64,000 nucleotides of DNA from Acidobacteriota bacterium (GTDB taxonomy: Bacteria; Acidobacteriota; UBA890; WLXD01): the NCBI GenBank assembly GCA_029263295.1, contig JAJCXT010000119.1, positions 1-64,000 on the forward strand. The letters run 5' to 3'. The position numbers and the translations under genes are program-made. Numbering within the stretch: position 1 is the first letter of the stretch; every line of letters begins with the position of its first letter. This document shows positions 11,399 to 21,125 of the stretch, one piece after another. Under the pieces are notes generated by a model. The model was not told where the DNA came from, did no database searches, and saw nothing but the letters and a program-made list of their open reading frames with translations.

Positions 11399-13627
11399 CT
11401 AGCGGATGTAGCCGAGGGCTCGCAATTGCTCGGTCATCTCGGGATCGAGCGCGAGGGCGCTCGATGAGTCCCCGCGAGCGAGCATGCCGAGACGATCGAT
11501 GAGTGTCCGCAGATACCCGGCGACGATCGGATGCTCGGCCACCGCCGACGCGGTCTCCCGGGGGTCCGTCGCCAGATCATAGAGGCGGATCGTCACGTCA
11601 CCGCTGGCGGGCGTGGCACGCACGAGCTTTCGATGCTCCCAGCGCATCGCTTCCCTGACGTTCGCGGTCATCGCCAGATGCGACGAAGCGGGCCGTTCCG
11701 TCGCACTGGTGCCGTCCGCCAGGTCGACGAGACTCGTGCCCGGCAGCGGCTCAGGTGCTTCCAGTCCAAGCACGTCGAGAATCGTCGGCACGACATCGAT
11801 GTGCTGGGCACCCACGTCTACACGCGTGCCGCCGAGTCGCTGGCCCGGCAGCTTTACCAGGAGGGGGACGTGAAGCTGCTCCTGGAACAAGGTGTTGCCG
11901 TGAGACCAGCCACCGTGATCGCGAAATTCTTCGCCGTGATCGGACAGCAGGATGATCAGCGTCGAATCGTACAGACCATCGGCGCGGAGTTGATCCAGGA
12001 GGGCGCCGAATTGCTCATCGTTGAACGCGATCTCCGCGTCGTACAACCCCACCAGATCGCTGGTGGCTCGTTCGACGTCGAACTGAGCGTCATCGGCCGC
12101 CAGCACTCGAACGGCGGCGCCTCTGACAACCTCCGGGTACTTCACGTCCGGCGCGAAGCGATCCCGATAGGGCTGCCGCGGTACGTAGGGACCGTGGGGG
12201 TCGGTCGTGTGCAGCATCGCGAAGAAGGGCCGGTCAGCTTCCCTCCCTGATGACCACGAGAAGAAGCTCTCGTTGACCGCGTCGGAGAGCTGGTGCACCT
12301 CGTCGGTCGGGCGCTCGCCGAGCTGTTCGTAGTAGTGGAATCCGATGTCGAAGTTGAAGTAGCTGCCAACCGTCGAATTGGTGACGAACGCGGACGTTTG
12401 ATACCCGGCGAGCTGAAGCAACGTGGGCAAGGTGCGGGCCGCCGGGTCGATGGTGTCCTCCCGCCCGACCACGCCGTGCTGTTGCGGCAGCAGGCCCGTC
12501 AGCAGAGTCGCAACGACGGGCTTGGTCCATGACGACTGTGCCTGCAGCCGGTCGAAGGTAATCGCGTCCGCAGCAAACTCGTCGATTCTCGGCGAGGTCG
12601 GACGAGGATAGCCGTACACTCCCAGGTGGTCGGCTCGCAGGGTGTCGATGAGGTACAGGATCACGTTCGGGGCTGCGCCCTCCGCGACTGTCGGGTCGGA
12701 GCCGGTGGCATCTTGTCGGCGGTCCATACCCGACGGAGTCACGGCTCGAACCTCGGCACTACCGATGTCGATCCCGCCCGCCAGTGGATCCACTCCCGGC
12801 CCGGGCAACGCCACGAGGCCGATCCGAGAGACACCGCCGGCGACGTTCAGCTCCAGCTCCAGCGGCCCCGCGCTGTTCGGCCTGATCTCGAACGCGATCG
12901 GATCCTGCTCGCCCTCGGCGAACACGTCCAGGCGCAACGTCGAGTTCCTGCCGATCCCCCACGTCTCGACGCCATCGATCAGGAGGCGCGTACCCGCCGG
13001 GAGTCGTTCGAAGTACTCATGGCGCACGAGATAGGGGAGTCGCAACGTGTCCTGCGGAGAGTTCGCCGCTGCCACCGCCTCCGGAGGCGCCTCATCATCC
13101 AGGCGCAGCGCGGCCCACTCGAACCGGCGGCGCGAACCCGCGGCATCCTGTCTCAGCTCACCGCCATACGTAAACGCGAGCCGGTTGCTGCCTACCCGCA
13201 TGGCGCTGGCGGGCAGTTCCACCACGTACTCGCGCGACTTCTTCCTGAGCACCAGCGTCTCGATGAGTTCGCCGTTGAGCGCGATGTCGATTTCCGGCTC
13301 GCCCTTCCGCACCGCGGAGGTTGGCCGGCCCTGGATCACGAGCCGGCGGCTCCGCGGCGCCACGCTCTCGAATTCGACCCAGGACGAGCTGCCGATTCCG
13401 TAGACAACCTCTCCGCTCCTGATGAAGCCACGCTCCCGAAGCGGCCGTGCCCGCCAGCGTGCCAGTTCCCCGACACCAGACTCGGTGCGCAGGTCCGCCA
13501 GTGCGGCATCAGCGACAAGGTCCAGGATGACGACACCCGCCGGTTCGCCCGACTCCTCCGTCTGGCAACCGGCCGTGACGAGCGCGAACGCAGCGATGAT
13601 GCTCGCGAGCCAAGTCGTACGGTTCAT
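11399..13627 (-). CDS. Large sulfatase-fold lipoprotein with N-terminal beta domain
   Basis: The product has 742 residues. The ATG at 13627 starts a lipoprotein signal (VTAGC, Cys21) and overlaps the stop of the upstream HEAT gene as ATGA. Residues of about 30-310 look like beta-sandwich sequence of a carbohydrate- or ligand-binding kind (WVEFESV, IDIALNGELIETLVL). The sulfatase-fold domain starts at about 319 (PNVILYLIDTLRADHLG) and has LSDHGEEFRDHG and HIDVVPTILDVLG. The catalytic segment reads SWTKPVVATLLTG with Thr368 at the formylglycine position; even the P-S-R part is changed to P-V-V. It ends in the same LRALGY tail as the other two paralogues. Substrate unknown. Confidence 0.87.
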   Translation of the reverse strand: MNRTTWLASIIAAFALVTAGCQTEESGEPAGVVILDLVADAALADLRTESGVGELARWRARPLRERGFIRSGEVVYGIGSSSWVEFESVAPRSRRLVIQGRPTSAVRKGEPEIDIALNGELIETLVLRKKSREYVVELPASAMRVGSNRLAFTYGGELRQDAAGSRRRFEWAALRLDDEAPPEAVAAANSPQDTLRLPYLVRHEYFERLPAGTRLLIDGVETWGIGRNSTLRLDVFAEGEQDPIAFEIRPNSAGPLELELNVAGGVSRIGLVALPGPGVDPLAGGIDIGSAEVRAVTPSGMDRRQDATGSDPTVAEGAAPNVILYLIDTLRADHLGVYGYPRPTSPRIDEFAADAITFDRLQAQSSWTKPVVATLLTGLLPQQHGVVGREDTIDPAARTLPTLLQLAGYQTSAFVTNSTVGSYFNFDIGFHYYEQLGERPTDEVHQLSDAVNESFFSWSSGREADRPFFAMLHTTDPHGPYVPRQPYRDRFAPDVKYPEVVRGAAVRVLAADDAQFDVERATSDLVGLYDAEIAFNDEQFGALLDQLRADGLYDSTLIILLSDHGEEFRDHGGWSHGNTLFQEQLHVPLLVKLPGQRLGGTRVDVGAQHIDVVPTILDVLGLEAPEPLPGTSLVDLADGTSATERPASSHLAMTANVREAMRWEHRKLVRATPASGDVTIRLYDLATDPRETASAVAEHPIVAGYLRTLIDRLGMLARGDSSSALALDPEMTEQLRALGYIR

Positions 13628-14388
13628 CGCGCCACCGCCTCGATCGAAGAGATCGCCAGGTCCGCCGCGCTTCTGACTCGCGCGTCGTTGTCGGTGCCAG
13701 CGTCGCGCAGCGCCGGCAGTGCAGGCGCCGCGGCGGCGCCGATCTGCCCCAGGGCCCACGCCGCGCCGACGCGGGCCGTAGCCAGATCAGAGGTCAGCGC
13801 CGTGGAAAGGATCGGCACCGCCGATGCTCCCATCCGCGACAGGGCCTGCGCCGCGAAGCGGCTCGTCTGCCGATCGGGATCTTCGAGCACCGCGGCGATC
13901 GAATCGAGTTCGTCGGTCGCTTGCTCGGCCATCGACGCGAGGCCGCGCATGGCCCTTGACCGCGCGCTGCTATCCGGATCCTGCAGGCCGCGGCCAAGCC
14001 ACTGCGCAGCTACCGGGCCCGGTGCCGCATGAAACGCAGCGTACGCCTGCACTCGTACGGCGACATGGTCATCCTCTACCGCGCGGCCGACATGATCCAA
14101 CCCCGCATCACCGAGATGCCCGAGCACTGCGACCGCCTGTGCGCGAACCACCCAGTCCTGCGATTCCAACAGGGGCGCCAGAGCGGCCACCGCTTCCGCG
14201 CCATGGCCCTCCAGCGCTACCGCGCTATCCAGGCGCTCGCCGGGCGATCCGTACTCGAGACGATCGACGAGCTGCCCCACGGACGGCTCGGACACGCCAC
14301 AGCCGGACGCGCCGAGGCCAGCCAACAGCAGCGCCATGACTCCCGTTAGGGCACTTCGCATCTGCGGAAATCCACGGTTGGTTGTCAT
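13624..14388 (-). CDS. HEAT-repeat lipoprotein
   Basis: The product has 254 residues. The lipoprotein signal ends in GASGC (Cys30). The rest is built of short alpha-helical HEAT/armadillo-type repeats such as WVVRAQAVAVLGHLGDAGL, QTSRFAAQALSRMGASAV and ATARVGAAWALGQIG. HEAT arrays usually bind protein partners. The gene lies 7 bases after the M3 peptidase and overlaps the sulfatase-like gene by ATGA, so it probably assists or organises those products. Met10 (14361) is an alternative start. Confidence 0.82.
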   Translation of the reverse strand: MTTNRGFPQMRSALTGVMALLLAGLGASGCGVSEPSVGQLVDRLEYGSPGERLDSAVALEGHGAEAVAALAPLLESQDWVVRAQAVAVLGHLGDAGLDHVGRAVEDDHVAVRVQAYAAFHAAPGPVAAQWLGRGLQDPDSSARSRAMRGLASMAEQATDELDSIAAVLEDPDRQTSRFAAQALSRMGASAVPILSTALTSDLATARVGAAWALGQIGAAAAPALPALRDAGTDNDARVRSAADLAISSIEAVAR

Positions 14389-14395
14389 GAAGAGT

Positions 14396-16102
14396 CTAGG
14401 CAGGCAGCGTGGCCAGTTCCTCGCCCACCCGCTCCATCAACGGCGTGATGGTGTCGGCATCGAAGGCGAGCCGGGCGCCGGCGGCCTCGAACAGTTGCGG
14501 CAGAGGCTTCGAGCCACCCAGGGCGAGCGCGGCGCGATAGTTGCCGAGCGCGAGTTCGGGATTCTGCTTGTAGGTGTTCCAGATCTGTAGCGCGCCCAGT
14601 TGGGCGATGCCGTACTCAATGTAATAGAACGGGTAGCAGAAGATGTGCAGTTGCCGCTGCCAGCTCGACTCCCGCTGCTCCTGATAACCGCTCCAGTCGG
14701 TGGCGGTCTCGAAGCGCTCGCCGAGGGCGAGCCACGCAGCCGTGCGCTCGTCGCCGCTGTGTTCCGGGTGCGTGTAGATCCAGTGCTGGAAGGCGTCCAC
14801 ACGCGCGATCCACGGAAGCAAGCCGATGACGCCCTCGAGGTGCTTACGCTTGGCACGAGCCGCGTCGTCCTCCGAGTAGAACTCGTTCAAGTGATCATCG
14901 CCAAAAAGCTCCATCGTCATCGACGCCACCTCGGCGAACTCGATGGGCGCGTGGCGATACTCGACCAGCGGATCACGGCGCGCGGCGATGGCATGGAAGG
15001 CGTGCCCAGCTTCGTGCAGCAGCGTCTCGACATCGCGATGCAGACCCGCCGCGTTCATGAAAATGAACGGCCGCCGCTGCTCGTCGAGTGTCGACTGGTA
15101 CCCTCCCGGCGCTTTGCCCTTGCGCGAGTCCAGATCGAGCTCGGCCCCTTCCAGCATCCCTACGAACTGCGCCTCGAGTTCAGGGTCGATCTTCGCGAAG
15201 ATCCGTCGGCAACCAGCCCCGAGTTCCTCGGCGCCGTCGAACGGCCGCAGCGGCTCCCGACCGAGCGGATCGACACCGTAGTCCCAGGGGCGCAGTTTCT
15301 CGAGTCCCAGCGCCTCCCGGCGACGTTCCGCCATCGCGTTGGCCAGCGGCATCACGTGTTGCTCTACCGCAGCATGAAACGCCTCGCAGTCGGCCGGCGA
15401 GTAATCGAAACGGCGATACGACTTGAAGATGTACTCGCGATAATCGGCACAGTCGGCATTGCTCGCCATCCGACTGCGCAGCCCGGACAGTTCATCGAAG
15501 ATCTCGTCGAACGCTTCGCGCTCCCGCAGCCGCCGCGCCGACGAAGCTTCCCATGCCTCCCGGCGCTCAGCGCGGTCGGTAACCTCGAGATGCTTGCCCA
15601 GCTGCGGCATGGTGAGATCCTCGCCGCGGAACTGCACCGTCATCGCGCCGCTGATCTTCTGGTACTTCTGGCTCAGCACGCTTGCCTGCGTCTGCAGTTC
15701 GATGTTCGCGTCGCGGTATAGCTCCATCTCCACCGCCACGTCGCGATCGAGCACGCCGTAGCGCGCCGCATCGAGATCCTCACGAGCCTCGCAACCGAGA
15801 TAGAAAAGATTGAGTCGGTGAAACCACGGCTTCGCGGCCGGCATGAAGTTCTCGACCAGGTGCAGATAGGCCTGCTCCGCCTCACTGTCCTCGGTGTTGC
15901 ATGTCATGGCTATGTAACGTCGCGAGCGCTCTTCGGAGACCGCCGCCTGCAGCTCCGAGGAGTCCAGCAGCCACTGCTCCAAGTCTCCGGCATCAGCCAA
16001 CTCGCGGGCCAGCAGTTTCTCGACGAAAGGCTGCACGGCCGGCCAATCGCCGAGATCGAGTTGAGCGGGCAGGAAGTTACGGGGGAACTCATTCGTCGAC
16101 AC
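14396..16102 (-). CDS. M3-family oligoendopeptidase (PepF-like)
   Basis: The product has 568 residues, typical for bacterial oligoendopeptidase F. The zinc site is HEAGH at 363-367, followed by the third ligand Glu391 (IEFAEVASM). Late segments FCYPFYYIEYGIAQLGALQIW and the Gly-Gly-Ser near 540 fit the family. No signal peptide is present, so it likely trims oligopeptides in the cytoplasm. It begins with GTG, with GGAG about 8 bases upstream. It lies 48 bases after the MATE gene and 7 bases before the HEAT lipoprotein, all on the same strand. Confidence 0.92.
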   Translation of the reverse strand: MSTNEFPRNFLPAQLDLGDWPAVQPFVEKLLARELADAGDLEQWLLDSSELQAAVSEERSRRYIAMTCNTEDSEAEQAYLHLVENFMPAAKPWFHRLNLFYLGCEAREDLDAARYGVLDRDVAVEMELYRDANIELQTQASVLSQKYQKISGAMTVQFRGEDLTMPQLGKHLEVTDRAERREAWEASSARRLREREAFDEIFDELSGLRSRMASNADCADYREYIFKSYRRFDYSPADCEAFHAAVEQHVMPLANAMAERRREALGLEKLRPWDYGVDPLGREPLRPFDGAEELGAGCRRIFAKIDPELEAQFVGMLEGAELDLDSRKGKAPGGYQSTLDEQRRPFIFMNAAGLHRDVETLLHEAGHAFHAIAARRDPLVEYRHAPIEFAEVASMTMELFGDDHLNEFYSEDDAARAKRKHLEGVIGLLPWIARVDAFQHWIYTHPEHSGDERTAAWLALGERFETATDWSGYQEQRESSWQRQLHIFCYPFYYIEYGIAQLGALQIWNTYKQNPELALGNYRAALALGGSKPLPQLFEAAGARLAFDADTITPLMERVGEELATLPA

Positions 16103-16150
16103 TTCAGTTGCTCCAGATCGTCTGTTCGCGGCGGGCCGCGTTGTATCGCC

Positions 16151-17587
16151 CTACTCGGGAGGTTCGGGCTGTAGCCCGGGGTCAGGTATGAGTTCTGCTT
16201 TCAAGGCTTCGAGTGGCACGTCGGCATGCACCTCTTCGTCCTCACTGATCACGATTCCCAGCGTCTTGCGTAGCCAGACCACGAAGCCCGCCGAGGAGAT
16301 CAGGCCGACGATGACCAGTCCAATCATCATTCCGTAAACGCCAGGTTGACCCAGCGCCTCGGCGAGCAGCTTGCCGGCCCAGGCCAGCGGGACGGTGAGC
16401 ACCAGCGCCCTTGTGGCGGCCATGATCAACCCTGGCTTGCCCTGACCGAGAGCTTCGAAGACCGGCCGCATCAGAAAGAACGGGACCGACGCCAGACACG
16501 CGATCGGCACCAGATACAAGGCAAACCGCGTGTATTCGACCGTCTGGGGCGACTCGGCCAATGCGCCGGCGAGCCACGGTCCGATGATCACCATGAGAGG
16601 GGTCACAAGGAACACCGAGTAGCCGACTGCGATCCCGAGCGCCTGCCGGATCCCCGCACGCAGCCCGTCCCAGTCCTTCTTGCCGACCAGGCGACCGGCG
16701 AACGGCAACATGGCCACCGACATCGCGATGAGCGGGTTCATCGCGAACATGGTGACGCGGTTATAAATCGAATATGCGGCGATGGACGCGGTTGCGTGGG
16801 TGAGTCCCGAGAGCATCGTATTGACCATCGCCATCTCGACTGCGGAGAGCGTGAAGGTCAGGCCAGCTGGAATCGCCAGGTTGAGCTGCGTGCGGTACGG
16901 GGTCGGATCCAGCCCGGGTACGTTGTGCTCACCAGCTGCCAGGCGGGTTACCTCATGCTGCCGCGCCCGGACGATCGCGTAGACCAGTCCACCTATGCGG
17001 CCAATGACCGTCGATAGCGCGATACCGAATAAGCCCCAGTGGAAGACGAACAGGAACAGTGTGTTCAGCGTCACGTTGATGACGTTGGAGATGATCCCCG
17101 CCCACATGGTGGCGCGCGTGTCTTGATGCGCCTTCACCAGCGAGTCCGGTATCACCGACCAGAACGACGTGAAGGCGGAGCCACCGATCATGATCGCGGC
17201 GTACATCCGGAAACCCGCGAAGACCTCGTCGTTAAGACTGCCCTGCGGCGCGGCAACCCAGATCAGGAGGCCGAACAGAAAGAACAGCGGCGAAATGACC
17301 CACACCATTCGCCAGCCGGCGGCGAGGTACTGCTCGATCTTCTGCCCTTCGCCCGAGGTCATCGAGCGCGACAGCGCAGCCGTCAGTCCGGTCGAGAGAC
17401 CGACCCAGATGGCGATCATCAGGAACTCGAACGGCACCGTCAGGCCGATAGCCGCCACCGCGGCGTCGCCGATCGTCGCCGCGTACGCGGTATCGACGAA
17501 GGTGAACGCGGCACGCATGACGAACGACACCATCAGCGGTGCCGACATCTGCATCAGTGTGAGGTCGCGACGAGGGACGGTGGTCAC
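16151..17587 (-). CDS. MATE-family multidrug/Na+ exporter
   Basis: From the GTG at 17587 the product has 478 residues with about twelve membrane segments in two related halves. MSAPLMVSFVMRAAFTFVDTAYAATIGDAAVAAIGLTVPFEFL is the family's first repeat unit, with the usual GLSTGLTAALSRSMTSG after it. MATE proteins use Na+ or H+ gradients to expel cationic drugs or metabolites. The in-frame ATG at 17554 is the alternative start; neither has a good ribosome site. Sequence further upstream in this frame overlaps the divergent hydrolase gene and is not protein-like. The last 35 residues are an acidic cytoplasmic tail. Confidence 0.9.
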   Translation of the reverse strand: MTTVPRRDLTLMQMSAPLMVSFVMRAAFTFVDTAYAATIGDAAVAAIGLTVPFEFLMIAIWVGLSTGLTAALSRSMTSGEGQKIEQYLAAGWRMVWVISPLFFLFGLLIWVAAPQGSLNDEVFAGFRMYAAIMIGGSAFTSFWSVIPDSLVKAHQDTRATMWAGIISNVINVTLNTLFLFVFHWGLFGIALSTVIGRIGGLVYAIVRARQHEVTRLAAGEHNVPGLDPTPYRTQLNLAIPAGLTFTLSAVEMAMVNTMLSGLTHATASIAAYSIYNRVTMFAMNPLIAMSVAMLPFAGRLVGKKDWDGLRAGIRQALGIAVGYSVFLVTPLMVIIGPWLAGALAESPQTVEYTRFALYLVPIACLASVPFFLMRPVFEALGQGKPGLIMAATRALVLTVPLAWAGKLLAEALGQPGVYGMMIGLVIVGLISSAGFVVWLRKTLGIVISEDEEVHADVPLEALKAELIPDPGLQPEPPE

Positions 17588-17728
17588 GCGTGGAATCCAG
17601 GGGATCGCTGAGAGAGACGACTCAGTGTAGCCGACCAGCGTGGACGCATGCGCGGCCTCAAATCCCGGAACAACGTGGAAGGTGGCGTGGCACACTCTCC
17701 GCGTCTCTCCCGCAGCCAAGCCTCGCCG

Positions 17729-18970
17729 ATGACCTCCCAGCCACGCCGTATTCCCGTCTTCGCGGAGCGCCTCCTGCTCCTGGTGGGCTCGCCGCTGCTG
17801 TTCCTGCTGCTGGCCGAGGCGGCGATCGCTGTCACCGGTATCGACACCGACGTGGCCCGCAACGACAACGCTCAAATCGCGGTGCCGGTGTGGCTGCTGG
17901 CCGATGAGGCATGGGTCGCGGATCGGCGCTCGAAGTGGCGCCGCGAAGGCGACACACCCATAGCTGCCGCCGAGGTGGAATGGCTGTACCACTTCGAAGA
18001 GGCGCGTTGGATCGGCTACAAGATGAAGCCCGCGGTCGACGTTGCCGCAGTGAACCCGTTCAACGCCGTCGAGGTGGACAAGAACATCACGTTCCAACTC
18101 CAGTCGAACGACAGCGGCTTCCGCGACCGTGAGTTCAGACCGCGCGAACCGGGTACGGTGCGCGTGGTCACGCTCGGCGACTCCAGCACGTTCGGCTGGG
18201 GCGTGGATCCCGAGCAGACGTTCCAAAGATTGCTCGAGGGCCGCCTGAACGAAGGCGACGGGCCTCGCTTCGAGGTCCTGAACCTCGGCATCCCCGGCCA
18301 CAACTCACGCCACGGGCTCGGCGTGTTGCGCCACTATGCGCTCGCCCTGGAGCCGGACGTCCTGATCTTCGCGTACGGCGCCAACGACCCGCGTAAGGTC
18401 CCGACCCCGACCGACCTCGTGCTCGCCGGCGACGACACGATGCTCGCAGGCATTCGCCATGGCCTGCTGAACCTGGGCACGTACCGCCTCCTGCGCCGCG
18501 CCGTGTTCAGCGCAAGCGACCCTCTCCGGCCGGGCACGCTGGAACGGGAAACGGTGACCGCCGTGCCGCTCGCGGACTTCGAGGACAACCTGCGCACGTT
18601 TCATGAGTTGGCGGTAGCGGCGAACGCCGTGCCCTTGTTGATGTCGGTTTGCACCGGCGAGCGCCCGTATGCGGCCAGCGTGCGCAATGTCGCCGACGAG
18701 CTGGGCATCGGCGCGCTCGACGTCCGCCAGGTGTTCAGCGAGCACATCGACGCGCTCGAAGCCGGCACGCTGTACCCGGAACGGGTCGACACCTATCGCC
18801 AACTGTACGGCGACATGTTCAATGACCGACGCGCCTACGCGGTGACCTCGGACGGTTGCCACCCGCACTGGGTCGGACATAGTCTGATCGCCGACGAACT
18901 TGCGCCGCTCGTGCTCAGCACGCTCGGGATGACCGCTACCGCCGCCACTGAACCCGGAGACTCGCCGTGA
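17729..18970 (+). CDS. SGNH/GDSL hydrolase with N-terminal membrane anchor
   Basis: From the ATG at 17729 the product has 413 residues. One hydrophobic segment at 14-37 anchors it. All four SGNH blocks are visible: VVTLGDSSTFGWG with nucleophile Ser152, the Gly block NLGIPGHNSRHG (186-196), GAND at 217-220, and DGCHPH with Asp375/His378. The fold usually removes acetyl or acyl groups from envelope polysaccharides or lipids. It is followed by the secreted protein at 18967 with a GTGA overlap, so they are co-expressed. An in-frame ATG at 17648 would add 27 residues. Confidence 0.85.
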   Translation: MTSQPRRIPVFAERLLLLVGSPLLFLLLAEAAIAVTGIDTDVARNDNAQIAVPVWLLADEAWVADRRSKWRREGDTPIAAAEVEWLYHFEEARWIGYKMKPAVDVAAVNPFNAVEVDKNITFQLQSNDSGFRDREFRPREPGTVRVVTLGDSSTFGWGVDPEQTFQRLLEGRLNEGDGPRFEVLNLGIPGHNSRHGLGVLRHYALALEPDVLIFAYGANDPRKVPTPTDLVLAGDDTMLAGIRHGLLNLGTYRLLRRAVFSASDPLRPGTLERETVTAVPLADFEDNLRTFHELAVAANAVPLLMSVCTGERPYAASVRNVADELGIGALDVRQVFSEHIDALEAGTLYPERVDTYRQLYGDMFNDRRAYAVTSDGCHPHWVGHSLIADELAPLVLSTLGMTATAATEPGDSP

Positions 18971-19737
18971 AATCGCATCGCTACCACCTGCTCGCCGTGC
19001 TCCTGAGCGTCGCGCTCCTGGCGCCGAACGCGCTGGCGTTTGCTGGGCCGCAGGCAGACGCCGAGGGTCGCGCCATCGCCGAGTCGGTCATGGAAGCGAT
19101 GGGCGGTCGCGCGGCCTGGGACGGCACGCGCCACGTGTCCTGGAACTTCTTCGGCGGGGCCCGCCAGCATCACTGGGACAAGTGGACGGGAGACATCCGC
19201 ATCGAGGCCGCCGAGGGACAGGACCGTGCGGGTAACCGCAGGCCCGCAACGCTCACGCTGATGAACATCAACACGCGCACCGGGCGCGCGTGGTCGGATG
19301 GCGTGGAGGTGGGTGGGGAGAAACTCGTGGAGATGCTGGAGAGCGGCTGGGCCAACTGGGTCAACGACTCCTACTGGATGTTCATGCCCTACAAGTTGCT
19401 CGATCCCGGCGTGAACCTGACCTACACGGGCGAGGACCTCATGGCCGACGACCGCGCGGCTGATGTCCTGGAGCTCACCTTCGAGTCAGTGGGGGTCACA
19501 CCTGGCAACCGGTACCTGATCTACGTCGCCCGCGACACCGGCCTCGTCGAACAATGGAGCTACTTCCCCACCCGCGAAGCCACGGAACCGGGCTTCACGA
19601 TGCCGTGGGCCGACTGGCAGCGCTTTGGCGACATCCTGATCGCCACCAATCACGGCCGCGGCGCCGACTGGAACATCGCGGTGTACGACGAGCTACCGGC
19701 AGCGCTGTACACCGATCCCGACTACTCGGTCGAGTAG
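18967..19737 (+). CDS. Secreted protein of unknown function, DUF6503-like
   Basis: The product has 256 residues from a GTG that overlaps the upstream stop (GTGA). A clean signal peptide (LLAVLLSVALLAPNALAF) is followed by AIAESVMEAMGGRAAWDGTRHVSW. That opening, the later MLLD-like kernel FMPYKLLDPGVNLTYTGE, and the ending with paired Trp/Tyr beta strands resemble the periplasmic LolA-like DUF6503 group, which may bind lipids. It probably works with the SGNH hydrolase encoded just before it. The family assignment is from memory of the pattern and is moderate. Confidence 0.7.
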   Translation: MKSHRYHLLAVLLSVALLAPNALAFAGPQADAEGRAIAESVMEAMGGRAAWDGTRHVSWNFFGGARQHHWDKWTGDIRIEAAEGQDRAGNRRPATLTLMNINTRTGRAWSDGVEVGGEKLVEMLESGWANWVNDSYWMFMPYKLLDPGVNLTYTGEDLMADDRAADVLELTFESVGVTPGNRYLIYVARDTGLVEQWSYFPTREATEPGFTMPWADWQRFGDILIATNHGRGADWNIAVYDELPAALYTDPDYSVE

Positions 19738-19822
19738 CAGCGGGAGCGCCTCGACAGCCCCGCTACGGAGTCATCGCCCTGATCACCCGGAACGCTTCCG
19801 GCAAGCGAGCGCTCCGGAGGCC

Positions 19823-20995
19823 TCAGGCGAGAGTCCGCGATGGGACGTTCACGGGCTGCGCGCGCTTGAGCAGCAGTTCCTCGCCGAGCGGCACGGACTC
19901 CAGAACCCGCACGATGCGCACAGCCGAACGCCCGTCGCCGTAGGGATTCTGCATACCGTCCAGACTTTCTTTGAACTCGCTGCCGAGCGCCCGCGTGATC
20001 GCCGCCAGGATCGCGGCTGCGTCGGGTTCCACGTCGATGACGTTGGCTGCCCTCTCCCGCCCCTGCTGACGCATCCCGATGTTGACCACCGGCAACACCA
20101 GCGAAGGCGCCTCCATGATGCCGCTCGACGAGTTCCCCACGAGCACCGCAGCCTGCCGGAGGACCCCCCAGTAGAGCACCGGATCGAGATTCACGAACAG
20201 GCGCGCATGCGGCCGTGGCTCGCAGAACGCCGCCGCGCGGCCAATCAGTTCGTGGCCACCAGCATCGCTGTTGGGGAAACAGAACAGGATCGGGCGCTCG
20301 AGCTCGCCAAGCGCCTCGAACAGAGCGTCGGCCTCCCGCGTCGTGTTGCGCGCCAGGGTCACGGGATGAGTGGCAACGACGACTGGTGCTTCGGCCAGCG
20401 ACAGGTCCAGCTCCTGCTCGATCTCCTCGCGGTCCGGTAACTGGCTACGCTGAAGGTGGTCTAGCGACGGAGCGCCCACCTGATGGACGCGCCACTCCTC
20501 TTCCCCCATGGCCAGCAATCGCTGCGCGGCCGTGGCCGTTGGCGCCAGATGCACATGACTCATGGCTGTGAGGGCATTGCGCACCGCGTGATCGATCGCC
20601 CCTTCGCTGACCTCGCCACCCTCGATGTGGGCCACGGGAATCCGCAGCGCAAGCGCCACCGCCGACGGGGCCAGCATCTCGTACCGGTCTGCGATGAGCA
20701 GCAGCAAATCGGGACGCATCGTCCCGAGCACGTCCGCCAGGCCGAGCGTGGCGGTGCCAATGGTCTTGGCCATACCGACATCGGTATCCGAACTCAGCAA
20801 ACACTCGACCCGCGCGTCCACACGAAACCCATCGGCTTCAATCTGATCAACAGTCATCCCGAACGCCGGCGAAAGGTGCGCGCCGGCCACGATCAGACCC
20901 AGCTCGATCTCCCCGCTCGCATCGAGCTCCCGCAGCACCCAGTACAGGTGGCTGTAGTCAGCTCGGGACGTGGTCACGACAGCAATAGTGCGCAT
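19823..20995 (-). CDS. neuC: UDP-N-acetylglucosamine 2-epimerase (NeuC/LegG-like)
   Basis: The product has 390 residues from the ATG at 20995 (MRTIAVVTTSRADYS). Family marks are ADRYEMLAPSAVAL (substrate loop), PVAHIEGGEVSEGAIDHAVRNALT, NSDAGG near 270, GNSSSGIMEAPSL and NIGMRQQGRERA. Hydrolysing members release UDP and form ManNAc or a bacillosamine-type epimer for sialic or legionaminic acid. No synthase or CMP-transferase gene is next to it, so the exact substrate is uncertain. It converges on the secreted protein ending at 19737. Confidence 0.88.
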   Translation of the reverse strand: MRTIAVVTTSRADYSHLYWVLRELDASGEIELGLIVAGAHLSPAFGMTVDQIEADGFRVDARVECLLSSDTDVGMAKTIGTATLGLADVLGTMRPDLLLLIADRYEMLAPSAVALALRIPVAHIEGGEVSEGAIDHAVRNALTAMSHVHLAPTATAAQRLLAMGEEEWRVHQVGAPSLDHLQRSQLPDREEIEQELDLSLAEAPVVVATHPVTLARNTTREADALFEALGELERPILFCFPNSDAGGHELIGRAAAFCEPRPHARLFVNLDPVLYWGVLRQAAVLVGNSSSGIMEAPSLVLPVVNIGMRQQGRERAANVIDVEPDAAAILAAITRALGSEFKESLDGMQNPYGDGRSAVRIVRVLESVPLGEELLLKRAQPVNVPSRTLA

Positions 20996-21111
20996 GCCAG
21001 CGATGGTACGGAATCTGCCCCCGCGCTGCAGCGCTTCCACCGCAGGTACCGGCCGGAATTCCGTGAATCGAGCGGTTCTCTCTGTTAGTACCTAGAGGAG
21101 CGGACTCGCTG

Positions 21112-21119
21112 AAAGGAGG
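21112..21119 (+). promoter_or_regulatory. Strong Shine-Dalgarno site that fixes a GTG start
   Basis: AAAGGAGG lies 6 bases before the GTG at 21126. It is the most canonical ribosome-binding site seen in the window and supports that GTG over later ATG codons. Confidence 0.75.
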
Positions 21120-21125
21120 GCCAAC

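Noticed and set aside
17588-18301. Extension of the MATE gene by 238 residues
   Set aside because: It is antisense to the SGNH hydrolase, which has all four catalytic blocks.
19787-19801. CCGGAA-CGC-TTCCGG hairpin between convergent genes as terminator
   Set aside because: Only six base pairs and no T-run after it on either strand.
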